DNA of 64,000 nt from Bacillota bacterium (GTDB taxonomy: Bacteria; Bacillota; Clostridia; TANB77; CAG-465). Location of the stretch: assembly GCA_023410645.1 (NCBI GenBank), contig JAEYPQ010000007.1:1-64000 (forward strand), given 5' to 3'. The notes below the pieces were generated by a model that saw nothing but the letters and a program-made list of their open reading frames with translations, was not told the origin of the DNA and did no database searches. The position numbers and the translations under genes were made by a program. Shown here in pieces: positions 10,105 through 18,831 of the stretch (the stretch's first letter is position 1; each line of letters starts with the position of its first letter).

Positions 10105-10851
10105 CTATTTGTATGATTCGTTAGAAATAGTAGCTCCATAATTTATATATACCTTAGGATTTGTATTAGCGCTAATTCCCATTGTAAATGTATTAAATAA
10201 TATTGATGCAATTGTAGTATTTTCATTTTTTATTATTACATTAAATTCATCACCAACAGACATAGTATATAAACTGTTATCTGCATCTCCATACATATTG
10301 GTTATATATGGAATATCCTCATACGGAATATCAATATATCCATCCATATTATTATATATAAGTAACTTGTTATTTACATTTTCCGGTGTTCTATCTAAAA
10401 CATCAAGAATTTGATTTTGATTAAATTTTTCTTCTTCTAACATATATGAAAGTGTTATATTTGTATATGGTCTACTATTATATACAAATGTATTACTTGA
10501 CTGATATGAAATATACTGATTTTTGTATTGATTATAATCTAGTGTATATAACAATTTACTACTATCAGCATTATCATATATATATATAACTGGATTATAT
10601 TTTTTTGATATGTGTTCAAGTGATATTAAATATACATTATCACTAACTGCAAGCTGATTTACAAAATCATCATACATCTTTCTTGAAATATATCCTTTAC
10701 TTTTAACATTATCAACAAAATTGCTTGTTATCTTAAGTGCAAGCGAATATGATATATCATCTTTTTTTTCAAAAGCCATATACATTGGAAGTAAGAAAAA
10801 AATTATAATTGCTATTAATATTGAAAAAATTCTTTGTACATTTTCTTCCAT
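10105..10851 (-). CDS. Pilin-like protein, short paralogue of the PKD-bearing subunit
   Basis: 248 residues. The N-terminal 90 residues (helix, then EKKDDISYSLALKITSNFVD and GYISRKMYDDFVNQLA) align closely with the first 90 residues of the 597-residue protein at 7368-9161, and the C-terminal segment (ASILFNTFTMG...VYINYGA) aligns with AGAIFNTIVPT...AVNYGG there. The long protein therefore looks like this one plus PKD modules. A GAAAGAGAG site precedes the ATG. Inferred to share a position in the filament with its larger relative. Confidence 0.65.
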   Translation of the reverse strand: MEENVQRIFSILIAIIIFFLLPMYMAFEKKDDISYSLALKITSNFVDNVKSKGYISRKMYDDFVNQLAVSDNVYLISLEHISKKYNPVIYIYDNADSSKLLYTLDYNQYKNQYISYQSSNTFVYNSRPYTNITLSYMLEEEKFNQNQILDVLDRTPENVNNKLLIYNNMDGYIDIPYEDIPYITNMYGDADNSLYTMSVGDEFNVIIKNENTTIASILFNTFTMGISANTNPKVYINYGATISNESYK

Positions 10852-10870
10852 ATATTACTCTCTTTCTTTT

Positions 10871-11338
10871 TTATTCTCCTGTTATATTTAGAGTCATTTT
10901 TGAATTATTATTAATTCTTTCTAATCTAAATTTTTGATTTGCAAAAAGTTTCTTTTGTGCATTGTTATATTTTTTCTTATCATTATTTATATTTTCATAC
11001 ATTTGTTTTTTATTTCCAGACATATTTTCATAGCCAACAACTCCGTTATCATCGACAACTAAAAGTCTTAATATATTTATATCTACATTGACATTTGCAT
11101 AATAATAATTTAAAAGATTTTTTACATCAGTACCATTTAAGTAATAATTTGATGAGGCCTTAACAAGTATTGATTCAATTTCCCTATCATAATTTACACT
11201 TATATCAGTACCTTGTCCAATACCTCTAACTGTTTCTTTTGCAGCATTATAATATGAAAGAACTACTGTCATAGTAATTATAGCAATAAAAATACTAACT
11301 CCTATTGTAATTGCTCTAATTGATATTCCCTCATCCAT
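10871..11338 (-). CDS. Short pilin-like protein
   Basis: 155 residues from the ATG at 11338, preferred over an upstream start at 11347 because AGGTGATTTTA sits just before it. The helix RAITIGVSIFIAIITMTVVL repeats the AIxIGVxxF signature of the neighbouring small subunits, and VKNLLNYYYANVNVD corresponds to their conserved LL-x-x-KY segment. The C-terminal part is Lys/Asn-rich. A strong hairpin at 11422-11462 lies upstream, between this gene and the probable main subunit. Likely a minor pilin; no known family recognised. Confidence 0.62.
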   Translation of the reverse strand: MDEGISIRAITIGVSIFIAIITMTVVLSYYNAAKETVRGIGQGTDISVNYDREIESILVKASSNYYLNGTDVKNLLNYYYANVNVDINILRLLVVDDNGVVGYENMSGNKKQMYENINNDKKKYNNAQKKLFANQKFRLERINNNSKMTLNITGE

Positions 11339-11421
11339 TAAAATCACCTACCTAAATTTGTGTAATTAATATATACTTTAAAAAATATAATTTATCTCTT
11401 CTACTTTTTAAAATATATATT

Positions 11422-11462
11422 GTACAAAAGGTATATAACCATAATTATATACCTCATTGTAC
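11422..11462 (-). promoter_or_regulatory. Intercistronic hairpin after the candidate main pilin gene
   Basis: Two nested inverted repeats: GTACAA (11422-11427) pairs with TTGTAC (11457-11462) and GGTATATAA (11430-11438) pairs with TTATATACC (11445-11453). The hairpin is directly downstream of the 172-residue pilin-like gene and has no clear T-run after it on the minus strand. It may act as an attenuator or an mRNA-stabilising 3' end that raises the level of that first subunit over the ones after it. Confidence 0.5.
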
Positions 11463-11475
11463 GATTAAACAATAA

Positions 11476-11994
11476 TTATTTTTGTACAAAATATACTCCA
11501 GCTGTTGAACCAGTAGTATTCTTTATTAAATATGCACTATATCTGCCAGTTGTAACAATTCTGTATTGTAAATTTGTCTGACTAGTAAATGTTCCATAAG
11601 TTGGTTGATTTTTATTATCTCTCATGGTTTCTTTTATAGTTGCTGATGTACCATTAGTTGGTAATTCTGGATATGCAGGTGAAGTATCGCTAGTTCCATA
11701 CATTTTTGGTGTAGAACAAAATACCGCTTGACCTTTATTTTGTACGTAAATAACCAAACTTGTATCATTATAATATTTTTGTAAAGCAGATAATACTTGT
11801 GATCCAGATACTTCTGTATTATCATATTGAGATGTAAGTTGTTGCTCTAATTGACCAGATATTCCTCCTAGTTGCTCAGTTCCTCTATTTAATAAATCTT
11901 GTCCCATACCAGTTATCAACATAACAGCTGCTATAATTATAATGGTAATGAACAAGCCCACACCAATCATAATCGCCTTTTGAGCATTTTCCAT
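11476..11994 (-). CDS. Pilin-like protein, candidate major filament subunit
   Basis: 172 residues: short N-terminus (MENAQK), a very hydrophobic helix (AIMIGVGLFITIIIIAAVML), a Gln/Gly-rich linker, VLSALQKYYNDTSLVIYV, and a Thr/Ser/Tyr-rich beta domain (TSQTNLQYRIVTTGRYSAYL). It is the first pilin-like gene after the assembly ATPase and platform genes, has the strongest ribosome site of the group (AAAAGGAGG) and is bracketed by hairpins at 12024-12048 and 11422-11462. These facts make it the best candidate for the main subunit. There is no classical G-xxxxE prepilin site, and it is longer than Flp-type Tad pilins (usually 50-80 residues), so the filament may differ from known Tad pili. Confidence 0.65.
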   Translation of the reverse strand: MENAQKAIMIGVGLFITIIIIAAVMLITGMGQDLLNRGTEQLGGISGQLEQQLTSQYDNTEVSGSQVLSALQKYYNDTSLVIYVQNKGQAVFCSTPKMYGTSDTSPAYPELPTNGTSATIKETMRDNKNQPTYGTFTSQTNLQYRIVTTGRYSAYLIKNTTGSTAGVYFVQK

Positions 11995-12023
11995 AAAAAA
12001 TTCCTCCTTTTATTTTTTTATAT

Positions 12024-12048
12024 GTTAAACATCCTATGATGTTTTAAC
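12024..12048 (-). promoter_or_regulatory. Hairpin between platform gene and candidate main pilin gene
   Basis: GTTAAACATC (12024-12033) pairs with GATGTTTTAAC (12038-12048) with one bulge and a four-base loop. It lies between the stop of the platform gene (12055) and the ribosome site of the pilin gene. No strong T-run follows, so RNA processing or stabilisation of the pilin message is as likely as termination. Confidence 0.4.
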
Positions 12049-12054
12049 CTTAAT

Positions 12055-14112
12055 TTAGAATGACATTTTTGAAAAGTATGTCATCATTTGCATTATACTT
12101 ACTATCATAAGTGGTGCAACTAAATATCCACCAATAAGTATAATAAGTGGCATAAATCCTAATACCTTACCATAAGTAACTTTCTTTTGTATTAGTCTTT
12201 CATTTCCTTCTTTTCTTCTTTCATGATAGAATCCTCTTTCAGTTTCAAGCTCATCAAATGCAGCTCTAATTGGTATTCTTTCAACTGCTGATTCTAATTG
12301 TTCTACTATTCTTACAAAATCTTTGTATGGTACACTTTCCTTTAATTCTCCAAGTGCTCTTTCAGCACCAGATTCATAATTATTTAGTGCCGTTGCAATT
12401 GGCTCTTTGAAAGCATAAGAGAATCTACATAGCCACTCAAGTATAGTCTGTACATCAATTCTATCAATATACATAAGCATAAGTATTATTGATTGGAATT
12501 GCATTATTTCATTTTCTTTTTCCATTTCCCTTATTTTGTTACGTATCATTAGTATTGCAGTAGGTCCTAAATATGCTATAACCGCAATTACCAAACAAAT
12601 CAAAACTTGCCAGTATTTAAGATATGAATTGTTTACAGTACTTATTTTGCCATAAATTCTATCTACTGCAACAGTATCAACTTGTCCTGTTGCTTCATCA
12701 GCGAGTTCCATCGAAAGTTGTTCTTTAGTTACATTTTTATTTTTATATTTTTCTATATAACTTCTATCTCTCTCATTTAATGCTTGTGCGGCAGCTTCTT
12801 GTTGTGGACTTAATTGCCCAAAAGACAAGAATTCTTCACTAATTTGAGTGTAAACAGAGTTTAAGTCTATATACTGTATATTAAACATTAATATAATTGA
12901 AAGTACAAATGCAACAGCAGCTGCTGTGAGTTTATTTATATATAGCCATTCAATAGTTAAATATGAATTTGTATTTTTAATTATAATTGTTTCTCTTCTA
13001 TATTTTCTTGTATTATCTCTTGGTTTAAAAGCATCTACAATCATTTTTACGTATTGATTTCTATATAATTTATCTTGCCATCTTGTATTTGAAACTCTGT
13101 CAAATTTTATCTCTTCTGAATCTTCTCTAATTATTCTTAGAGCAAGATATGAAACAAATATTGAAATTACAATAAGTGATTGAACTATAAATCCAATACT
13201 ACTTGCATAGAAATTAGATAATGCAGGGAAATTAGATTCAGCCCAACCTTGTAATGGTTTAATACATACAAGGGGTACAACTGCAATTATTGTTAAACTT
13301 CTAAACATGTAATTTATTTTATCTCTTTTTAATATTTCAAGATAAATATCGCTTAATACGTTATTTAAATTTCTAAGGTAGACTGATGATCCATCTATTT
13401 TTCTATCACCAAGTTCTAAAGTTAGATATGAAACTCCCGCAAATAATTTTAAAAATCTATTAGGGGCAGTGTCATAATATCTTTCAAGTTCAATCTCTGG
13501 ATTTTCAGATGTCATTGCATCTCTTATCCTTTTTAATTGTGGTACTATTTCTTTTTCGCCAAGATCATCTATTGCAGTATTAAATGATTCTTCAACCATT
13601 CCATGTTCATGGAATGCATGTCTAATACTAGTAAATGCCTCGGGCATTTGTCTTAATATTTTATCAGATACAGATGTTATACCTATATCTATCATTTTTT
13701 CTGATATAATAAGTACACCAACAATAACTATAAGTGACATGTATAAATCATCAACAAGATTTAAAAGTACAAATAATGATACAAATATAAATGCGACTGC
13801 TGTAAGCATTGACTTACCAGATCTTCTTCTAAGTTCATATTCAGTATAGTCATTTGCCATTTCCATTTTAAGTCTTGTTTTTTTTGTATAATATTTTAAA
13901 ACTGGCATTTTAATAAATGTTAAGTAAATAATCTGAAATATTCTATCAAATATTTCTTTTGTACCAGTTCTGTTTTTTACAATTAAAACATCTTTTGTAT
14001 ATAGCGCTTTATTTTTTTTGTATCTATTTCTTAAAATGCTATATACAATTAATGCAATAAGTAATCCAAATACTGAGAAACCAATTAGACCTATCGCTAT
14101 ATACGTTGCCAT
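12055..14112 (-). CDS. Filament assembly platform protein resembling fused TadB and TadC
   Basis: 685 residues with about eight transmembrane helices in two similar halves. Each half shows a cytoplasmic helical region like the T2SSF/GspF fold followed by membrane helices: first half around residues 150-330 (PEAFTSIRHAFHEHGMVEES, then helices), second half around 530-685 (QFQSIILMLMYIDRIDVQTI, LESAVERIPIRAAFDELE, then the closing helix LGFMPLIILIGGYL). In known Tad systems TadB and TadC are separate proteins with one such domain each; here a single polypeptide appears to carry both. It would sit in the membrane and couple the ATPase encoded just upstream (7 bp gap) to pilin extraction. GGAGGTGATG precedes the ATG. 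Confidence 0.78.
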   Translation of the reverse strand: MATYIAIGLIGFSVFGLLIALIVYSILRNRYKKNKALYTKDVLIVKNRTGTKEIFDRIFQIIYLTFIKMPVLKYYTKKTRLKMEMANDYTEYELRRRSGKSMLTAVAFIFVSLFVLLNLVDDLYMSLIVIVGVLIISEKMIDIGITSVSDKILRQMPEAFTSIRHAFHEHGMVEESFNTAIDDLGEKEIVPQLKRIRDAMTSENPEIELERYYDTAPNRFLKLFAGVSYLTLELGDRKIDGSSVYLRNLNNVLSDIYLEILKRDKINYMFRSLTIIAVVPLVCIKPLQGWAESNFPALSNFYASSIGFIVQSLIVISIFVSYLALRIIREDSEEIKFDRVSNTRWQDKLYRNQYVKMIVDAFKPRDNTRKYRRETIIIKNTNSYLTIEWLYINKLTAAAVAFVLSIILMFNIQYIDLNSVYTQISEEFLSFGQLSPQQEAAAQALNERDRSYIEKYKNKNVTKEQLSMELADEATGQVDTVAVDRIYGKISTVNNSYLKYWQVLICLVIAVIAYLGPTAILMIRNKIREMEKENEIMQFQSIILMLMYIDRIDVQTILEWLCRFSYAFKEPIATALNNYESGAERALGELKESVPYKDFVRIVEQLESAVERIPIRAAFDELETERGFYHERRKEGNERLIQKKVTYGKVLGFMPLIILIGGYLVAPLMIVSIMQMMTYFSKMSF

Positions 14113-14119
14113 CTAGTCA

Positions 14120-16015
14120 TCACCTCCATGCCACATCTATAAATTCATCAAAAGCTTTTACATCTTCTGGTGACATGTTATCTCTCATTGCTCTCATATT
14201 AAGTTCAGATATTGGATTAACAAATACATATTCTCCATCTTTGTATTCAACAATATTTTGATATGTATAGTTACTTGTCTTAGTCATATGTTCAAAGTAT
14301 TCAACTGCATTATCCATGAATTTATCTAATTTATTTACAACTTCTTTTTCTTTTCTATAATCATTATTATAATTAAATGTTCTCTCTAAAGGAATACACT
14401 CTGTTATTCTTTCTATATATCTTGAACCATCTACTCCTCTTTTTAAATGTATATCAAAGTTTATAACTTGTACAACCTGTACCTCTGCTACATTTTCTGA
14501 GTTAAACATTCCTATTTTAAGTAATGAGTTTCTAAGTGCTGTTATTAAGTTAGGAAAAGTCTTAGCATGGTGTGTAAATAATGTGAATTTTGATGCAACT
14601 TGTGCCATCTGAATCATCCAAGCAGCAACCGGATCAGTTGCAACCTCTCCTAAGATGTTAACACCACCATCTGTTTTCTTTTGAACGTCAAGACCTTGTT
14701 GTCCTGTAATTGTATCAGTTTCTCTTAATGATAGTATATTATGAAATGGATAAATTTTTCTTAAGTGTAACTCGAAAGCCATTTCCTGTACCCTTATTGT
14801 GATTGTTGGGTATAAGTATTTCATTATAGCCATTAAAAGTGTAGTTTTACCACAACCTTGTTCTCCAGTTATTGCAGTTACTCTGGCACCTCTAATTAAA
14901 TACTTTAATAACTCTATTACATTTTCTTTATTTTTATGAACAAGCAATTGCTCTGGTGATATTAAAGTTGGAGGAGCAAATTTTCTTACGAAGAATGCCC
15001 ATGATTCTGAAAAGTTTGGTCTTAAAACAACAACTCTGGAACCATCTTTCATTTCATTAACTTTAAAACCAACAGACTCAGAAAGTTGTCCTGGATTATT
15101 ATATTTATATATGTTTTGACAAACTCTTTTTAATTCTGCTTCACTACCGAATGATAAAAATGATAAATATGTAGCTTTACCTTTATAAAATATCCATACT
15201 GAATCATATGACATTGGTATTTTTCTTCCATTCATTTGTTCTAGATAATCATCCATACCAGATACTTGATCTAAGAATGAAGGTGGAATACCGGATACAC
15301 CACCAGATATACCATCAATATTCATATCACGAATATCATCGACAACACTATATCCCTTATAACCTTGATATATTCTTTGAACAACTATTTCCAATTTATC
15401 ATCAAAACTCAAAGTATCTTGTGCTATTTCCTTTTCAAATATTTCATCAATTTCTTTTGCTGTTATAACATATGAAGAAACTTCTTTATCAAATTCATAT
15501 TTTGGAAAGTCAAGACCATATTTAGTTATTATTTGAGTTAAGGCCTCTTGTTTAAAATCTTTTTTATAAACATGCATTAAAATTTCAAATTTATCTTGAG
15601 GTGTTAATTCTTCAAACTCATTAAAATTGATTGCATAGTTTATATTACGACTATTAACATTGTAATTATTTCTAAGCAAATCAAACATTAATGTTTTTAC
15701 ATACTTTTTATCACTTTGATCTGCATAACCAGCACCTTTGAGCGCTTTCTTTAATTCATATTTTATATTTTTTCTTCTTTCAAATTCTTCTTCTGACAAT
15801 GCTAAATCATACAAATTCATTCTTGTAATCTCATCAAATTGCTTCTTAATATATTCTTGCATCGTCAGTATACTATACTTTTCTTTTTCCCTTGAAATGT
15901 TTACATTACCTGAGTCTTTAGAATCAGATTTTTTTACTTTATACATAAAGAATCCAACTACAAAACCGATTAATAAAAGTATAAGTATTATATTAAATAT
16001 AAATGCAATTGACAT
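14120..16015 (-). CDS. tadA: TadA/CpaF-type assembly ATPase with N-terminal membrane anchor
   Basis: 631 residues. Residues 1-26 form a transmembrane helix, which is not usual for this normally soluble family. An N-terminal helical domain follows, then the RecA-like core with Walker A GEQGCGKTTLL near residue 385 and a Walker-B-like segment VNILGEVATDPVAAWM near 455; THHAKT downstream corresponds to the His box (TIHAN in CpaF). ATP hydrolysis by the hexamer would drive filament assembly. It lies between ParA-like genes and the platform gene, the normal Tad gene context. AAAGAGGTGGG lies before the ATG. Confidence 0.85.
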   Translation of the reverse strand: MSIAFIFNIILILLLIGFVVGFFMYKVKKSDSKDSGNVNISREKEKYSILTMQEYIKKQFDEITRMNLYDLALSEEEFERRKNIKYELKKALKGAGYADQSDKKYVKTLMFDLLRNNYNVNSRNINYAINFNEFEELTPQDKFEILMHVYKKDFKQEALTQIITKYGLDFPKYEFDKEVSSYVITAKEIDEIFEKEIAQDTLSFDDKLEIVVQRIYQGYKGYSVVDDIRDMNIDGISGGVSGIPPSFLDQVSGMDDYLEQMNGRKIPMSYDSVWIFYKGKATYLSFLSFGSEAELKRVCQNIYKYNNPGQLSESVGFKVNEMKDGSRVVVLRPNFSESWAFFVRKFAPPTLISPEQLLVHKNKENVIELLKYLIRGARVTAITGEQGCGKTTLLMAIMKYLYPTITIRVQEMAFELHLRKIYPFHNILSLRETDTITGQQGLDVQKKTDGGVNILGEVATDPVAAWMIQMAQVASKFTLFTHHAKTFPNLITALRNSLLKIGMFNSENVAEVQVVQVINFDIHLKRGVDGSRYIERITECIPLERTFNYNNDYRKEKEVVNKLDKFMDNAVEYFEHMTKTSNYTYQNIVEYKDGEYVFVNPISELNMRAMRDNMSPEDVKAFDEFIDVAWR

Positions 16016-16037
16016 TATCCCACCTCTTTTTTATTTA

Positions 16038-16853
16038 TTATAAATCTTTAATTTTTGCAACTTCAATTATTTTTTCTACAATTTTTGAAACCTGTGATAT
16101 AAAGAATCCATTGTAATCCTTTGCATCTGCATTAATATTGTTATAAAAGAAATTTATAACATTTCCATCATTACATGCATCTGAGAAAATATAATTATGT
16201 GGTACGATAAAGATTTCATCTTTTGTTCTATATCTTAATCTAATATTTTGAACATTATATTTTGATCTTTGCTCATAATCTCCAATTACAAATATTTTTG
16301 GCTTATCTTTTATTTGCTCTATTTTGCTAATAGTATCAAAGAAACTATCTAATTTTACTGCATCTTGATTTACAACACAAACAATTATATCTGATTCTGC
16401 TAATGTATCAAGCACATATTTTTTGTTTGTATCTTTTGGTAAATCAATAAATACTAGATCATATATTTCACTTGCTTTTTTGGATATATATGTCAAGCTA
16501 TTAACTAAATCTGTATAAGCATCTTCATCTTTTTGTGTCATTCCATATAATACATCTAATCTTTCTTTTAATACTGGTTTAGCATAGTTTTGAACTGCAT
16601 CGGATGTTAACTTATTACTTGTAGCTAACCTTATCAATGCACTTACACCAATATTAGAGTTGCTGAAGGCTCCACTTTCTTTAAGTTCAGAATAAGGAGT
16701 ATATGAAGATTCAATTTTTTTATTATCATAATTTCCATGCATTAATAAACTAGATGTTTTATGAGTTATACTAATTAGAGTAGATACAGCAATTATTGAA
16801 TGTGTATTTCCAGTCATTGCTGGATCTGGGCTCCAAAATGCTACCTTTGCCAT
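16038..16853 (-). CDS. ParA/MinD-like protein (TadZ/CpaE type) with altered P-loop
   Basis: 271 residues with the ParA/MinD outline: N-terminal strand VAFWSPDPAMTGNTHSIIAV at the Walker A position, YDLVFIDLPKDTNKKY at the Walker B position (residues about 133-145) and DIIVCVVNQDAVKL after it. The usual KGGxGKT is replaced by a GNTH form without the P-loop lysine, so nucleotide binding may be weak or different. CpaE/TadZ proteins place the Tad machine at the cell pole; this is the likely role. The ATG overlaps the stop of the gene before it by one base, which suggests translational coupling. Confidence 0.75.
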   Translation of the reverse strand: MAKVAFWSPDPAMTGNTHSIIAVSTLISITHKTSSLLMHGNYDNKKIESSYTPYSELKESGAFSNSNIGVSALIRLATSNKLTSDAVQNYAKPVLKERLDVLYGMTQKDEDAYTDLVNSLTYISKKASEIYDLVFIDLPKDTNKKYVLDTLAESDIIVCVVNQDAVKLDSFFDTISKIEQIKDKPKIFVIGDYEQRSKYNVQNIRLRYRTKDEIFIVPHNYIFSDACNDGNVINFFYNNINADAKDYNGFFISQVSKIVEKIIEVAKIKDL

Positions 16854-17566
16854 TAATCTTTCCTCCTTTTAATTTCATTTCTTACTTCTTTAGATGTAAC
16901 ATCTTCCAATATTTCTGATGTCATATCTGCAATCGTACTAACAAAAATCTTAGTATGTCTTCTTAAATTTATAATTCCACTAAATTGAGAGTCAATATTT
17001 ACCATTTTATCCTGTTCTTCATTTGGTATTTCATATTCTCTCTCTTTCCAAGTAATTTCATATTCACCTATTTGAGTATTTATATAATCCTCTGCAGCTC
17101 TTGATAAATATGCTTTATATGTTACTTTTGTTAGTTCCAATTTTGTTTCTGATTGATTGTATACTTTAATCGCCTTCATTATTTCCTTATTTTTGTTCAC
17201 TGATAACACTCCAGTATCAATGAAGAAATACATTTTATCAAATCCTCTATTTCTAAAGAATTCGTATGTTTTTGCACTATCTATATCAATTAAGATATAG
17301 TCGTATAATCCAATATTTATTGATTGTTCACACATATAGTTTTCAATATCATGTAAACTATCAAATCCAACAGCAAAATCAATATTATTATATTGTGTTA
17401 TATATGAATTTCCTAAATTATCTAATGCAGGTACAATATATTTCATTTTCTTATCTATTGTTCCATCAACTACAAGTACTGCTCTATCCATCATATTTAT
17501 AGTCTTTGCCAGATTTAGAACGAAATCATATTTATCTACATACCCTATTAAACCTATAACTTGCAT
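16853..17566 (-). CDS. Second ParA-like protein, P-loop lost (TadZ-like)
   Basis: 237 residues. The order of predicted strands matches a ParA fold: VIGLIGYVDKYDFVLNLAKT at the nucleotide-binding end, MMDRAVLVVDGTIDKK, then YDYILIDIDSAKTYEF at the Walker B position. Nothing like GKT is present at the first strand, so this protein should not hydrolyse ATP in the usual way. It is probably a partner or pseudo-ATPase for the protein encoded directly after it. Only weak similarity to CpaE can be claimed by eye. AGGAGGAAG precedes the ATG. Confidence 0.62.
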   Translation of the reverse strand: MQVIGLIGYVDKYDFVLNLAKTINMMDRAVLVVDGTIDKKMKYIVPALDNLGNSYITQYNNIDFAVGFDSLHDIENYMCEQSINIGLYDYILIDIDSAKTYEFFRNRGFDKMYFFIDTGVLSVNKNKEIMKAIKVYNQSETKLELTKVTYKAYLSRAAEDYINTQIGEYEITWKEREYEIPNEEQDKMVNIDSQFSGIINLRRHTKIFVSTIADMTSEILEDVTSKEVRNEIKRRKD

Positions 17567-17583
17567 TTATCTTCCTCCTAATT

Positions 17584-18609
17584 TTATTGTCCATTTAAAA
17601 GATCTGTTCTTTCATTCTTTTGTGTTGTTATGTTTTGTTGTGCTCCTGTAACTATATTATTAAATTGATCTGTATTTTGAGATTTATAACTATTTAAAGC
17701 ACTTTCCATATTTGCTCTTGCTTCTGAGCTTAATTTATCCTTAGCTTGTTGTAATACATTTGGATTTGTTTTCATCATTTGAATTACAGTTTCATTTGGT
17801 TGATAGTTAACAGCCGATTTTGATACTACTGCAGCAAAGTTTTTGTATTTCACTATAAGATCAAGTATTGTTGCTGATACATCTGTACCAGTGGTACTTC
17901 CAGCAATAGATTGTAATTCTTGATTATATTGAGTTGCAATATATTCTCTTGCTAAATCAACATCTGTATTAGAACCAGCTTTTTGTGTAGCAGCGTCGAT
18001 ATATTTTGTAGCATATAACTTAGTACCTGGATTCAAATATGAATCAACTGTCGCACCACTAAGCAATAATCTTTCATCCTCATTTATATCAATCCACATA
18101 GTTTGTTCAGTAACATTCTTAATTTGTTTTGCTACAAGAACTATAAAATCAGTACCATTTGGATACATTATTCTCACATCTACAAAATCACCAACATTAA
18201 TATCACTTGGCATTACAACCATATTAAGCTCTTGCTCTCTAACATCGCTTGCAACTATTTCACTTGTAACCATAGATTGAGTTATTGGTATATTAGCAGG
18301 AATATTAAAATTAGCTACTTGTCCTATAATACTACCTGAAGTAAGTGCAGAAGCGGGTACAGTACTGTTATGAATTCTAACATCCTTTACCATTGTACTA
18401 TCAATAACTTCTCCTTGAATAACATCTCTTGTAAGTACAGCGACTTCTTGTGTGTAATTTTTAACATAATTTGGATTTGTTCCTGCTTCATAACTTTTTA
18501 TAGTAGAAACAGCCCACCAAATTGTAAGACCTATTCCTACTATTCCTACAGCGCCTCCTATAGCTATACCTGTAAACAATCTTTTCTTTATTTGACTCAT
18601 TCCAATCAT
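17584..18609 (-). CDS. CpaB/RcpC-like SAF-domain protein
   Basis: 341 residues with one N-terminal transmembrane helix (about 13-34), then the SAF-domain pattern EVAVLTRDVIQGEVIDSTMV...VPASALTSGSIIGQVANFNI...GDFVDVRIMYPNGTDFIVLV, which is the layout of CpaB, FlgA and RcpC proteins. CpaB is a periplasmic or exported component of Tad machines. In a Gram-positive cell without a secretin it would act at the outer face of the membrane or in the wall. The C-terminal 120 residues are Gln/Asn/Thr-rich and lack a known domain. GGAGG lies nine bases before the ATG. First gene of the filament operon. Confidence 0.8.
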   Translation of the reverse strand: MIGMSQIKKRLFTGIAIGGAVGIVGIGLTIWWAVSTIKSYEAGTNPNYVKNYTQEVAVLTRDVIQGEVIDSTMVKDVRIHNSTVPASALTSGSIIGQVANFNIPANIPITQSMVTSEIVASDVREQELNMVVMPSDINVGDFVDVRIMYPNGTDFIVLVAKQIKNVTEQTMWIDINEDERLLLSGATVDSYLNPGTKLYATKYIDAATQKAGSNTDVDLAREYIATQYNQELQSIAGSTTGTDVSATILDLIVKYKNFAAVVSKSAVNYQPNETVIQMMKTNPNVLQQAKDKLSSEARANMESALNSYKSQNTDQFNNIVTGAQQNITTQKNERTDLLNGQ

Positions 18610-18660
18610 ATAATCTAACCTCCATAAACATCAAAATATAATGTCTTAACAATTGGATAT

Positions 18661-18689
18661 AGTATATAATAAAGAAAAATAAAAATCAA
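18661..18689 (-). promoter_or_regulatory. SigA-type promoter of the filament operon
   Basis: On the minus strand TTGATT (18684-18689) is followed by a 17-base spacer and TATACT (18661-18666), about 50 bases before the first gene. No other equally good promoter is seen inside the following 18 kb. Confidence 0.65.
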
Positions 18690-18777
18690 CATTTTTGTAT
18701 TTTTTTTTGGTATTTTGAAAAAATGTTATAATTTTGAAATATTAGTGTAATATTAATGAAATATTGCAACAGGTCAT

Positions 18778-18813
18778 AAAATAAATGTGTAAAGTAAATC
18801 ACACATTTATTTT
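18778..18813 (-). terminator. Terminator after the DacF-like gene
   Basis: AAAATAAATGTGT (18778-18790) is an exact inverted copy of ACACATTTATTTT (18801-18813), loop of ten bases, just downstream of the carboxypeptidase gene. It separates the gerA-dacF group from the filament operon promoter. Confidence 0.7.
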
Positions 18814-18831
18814 ATATTATATTATTCCTCA

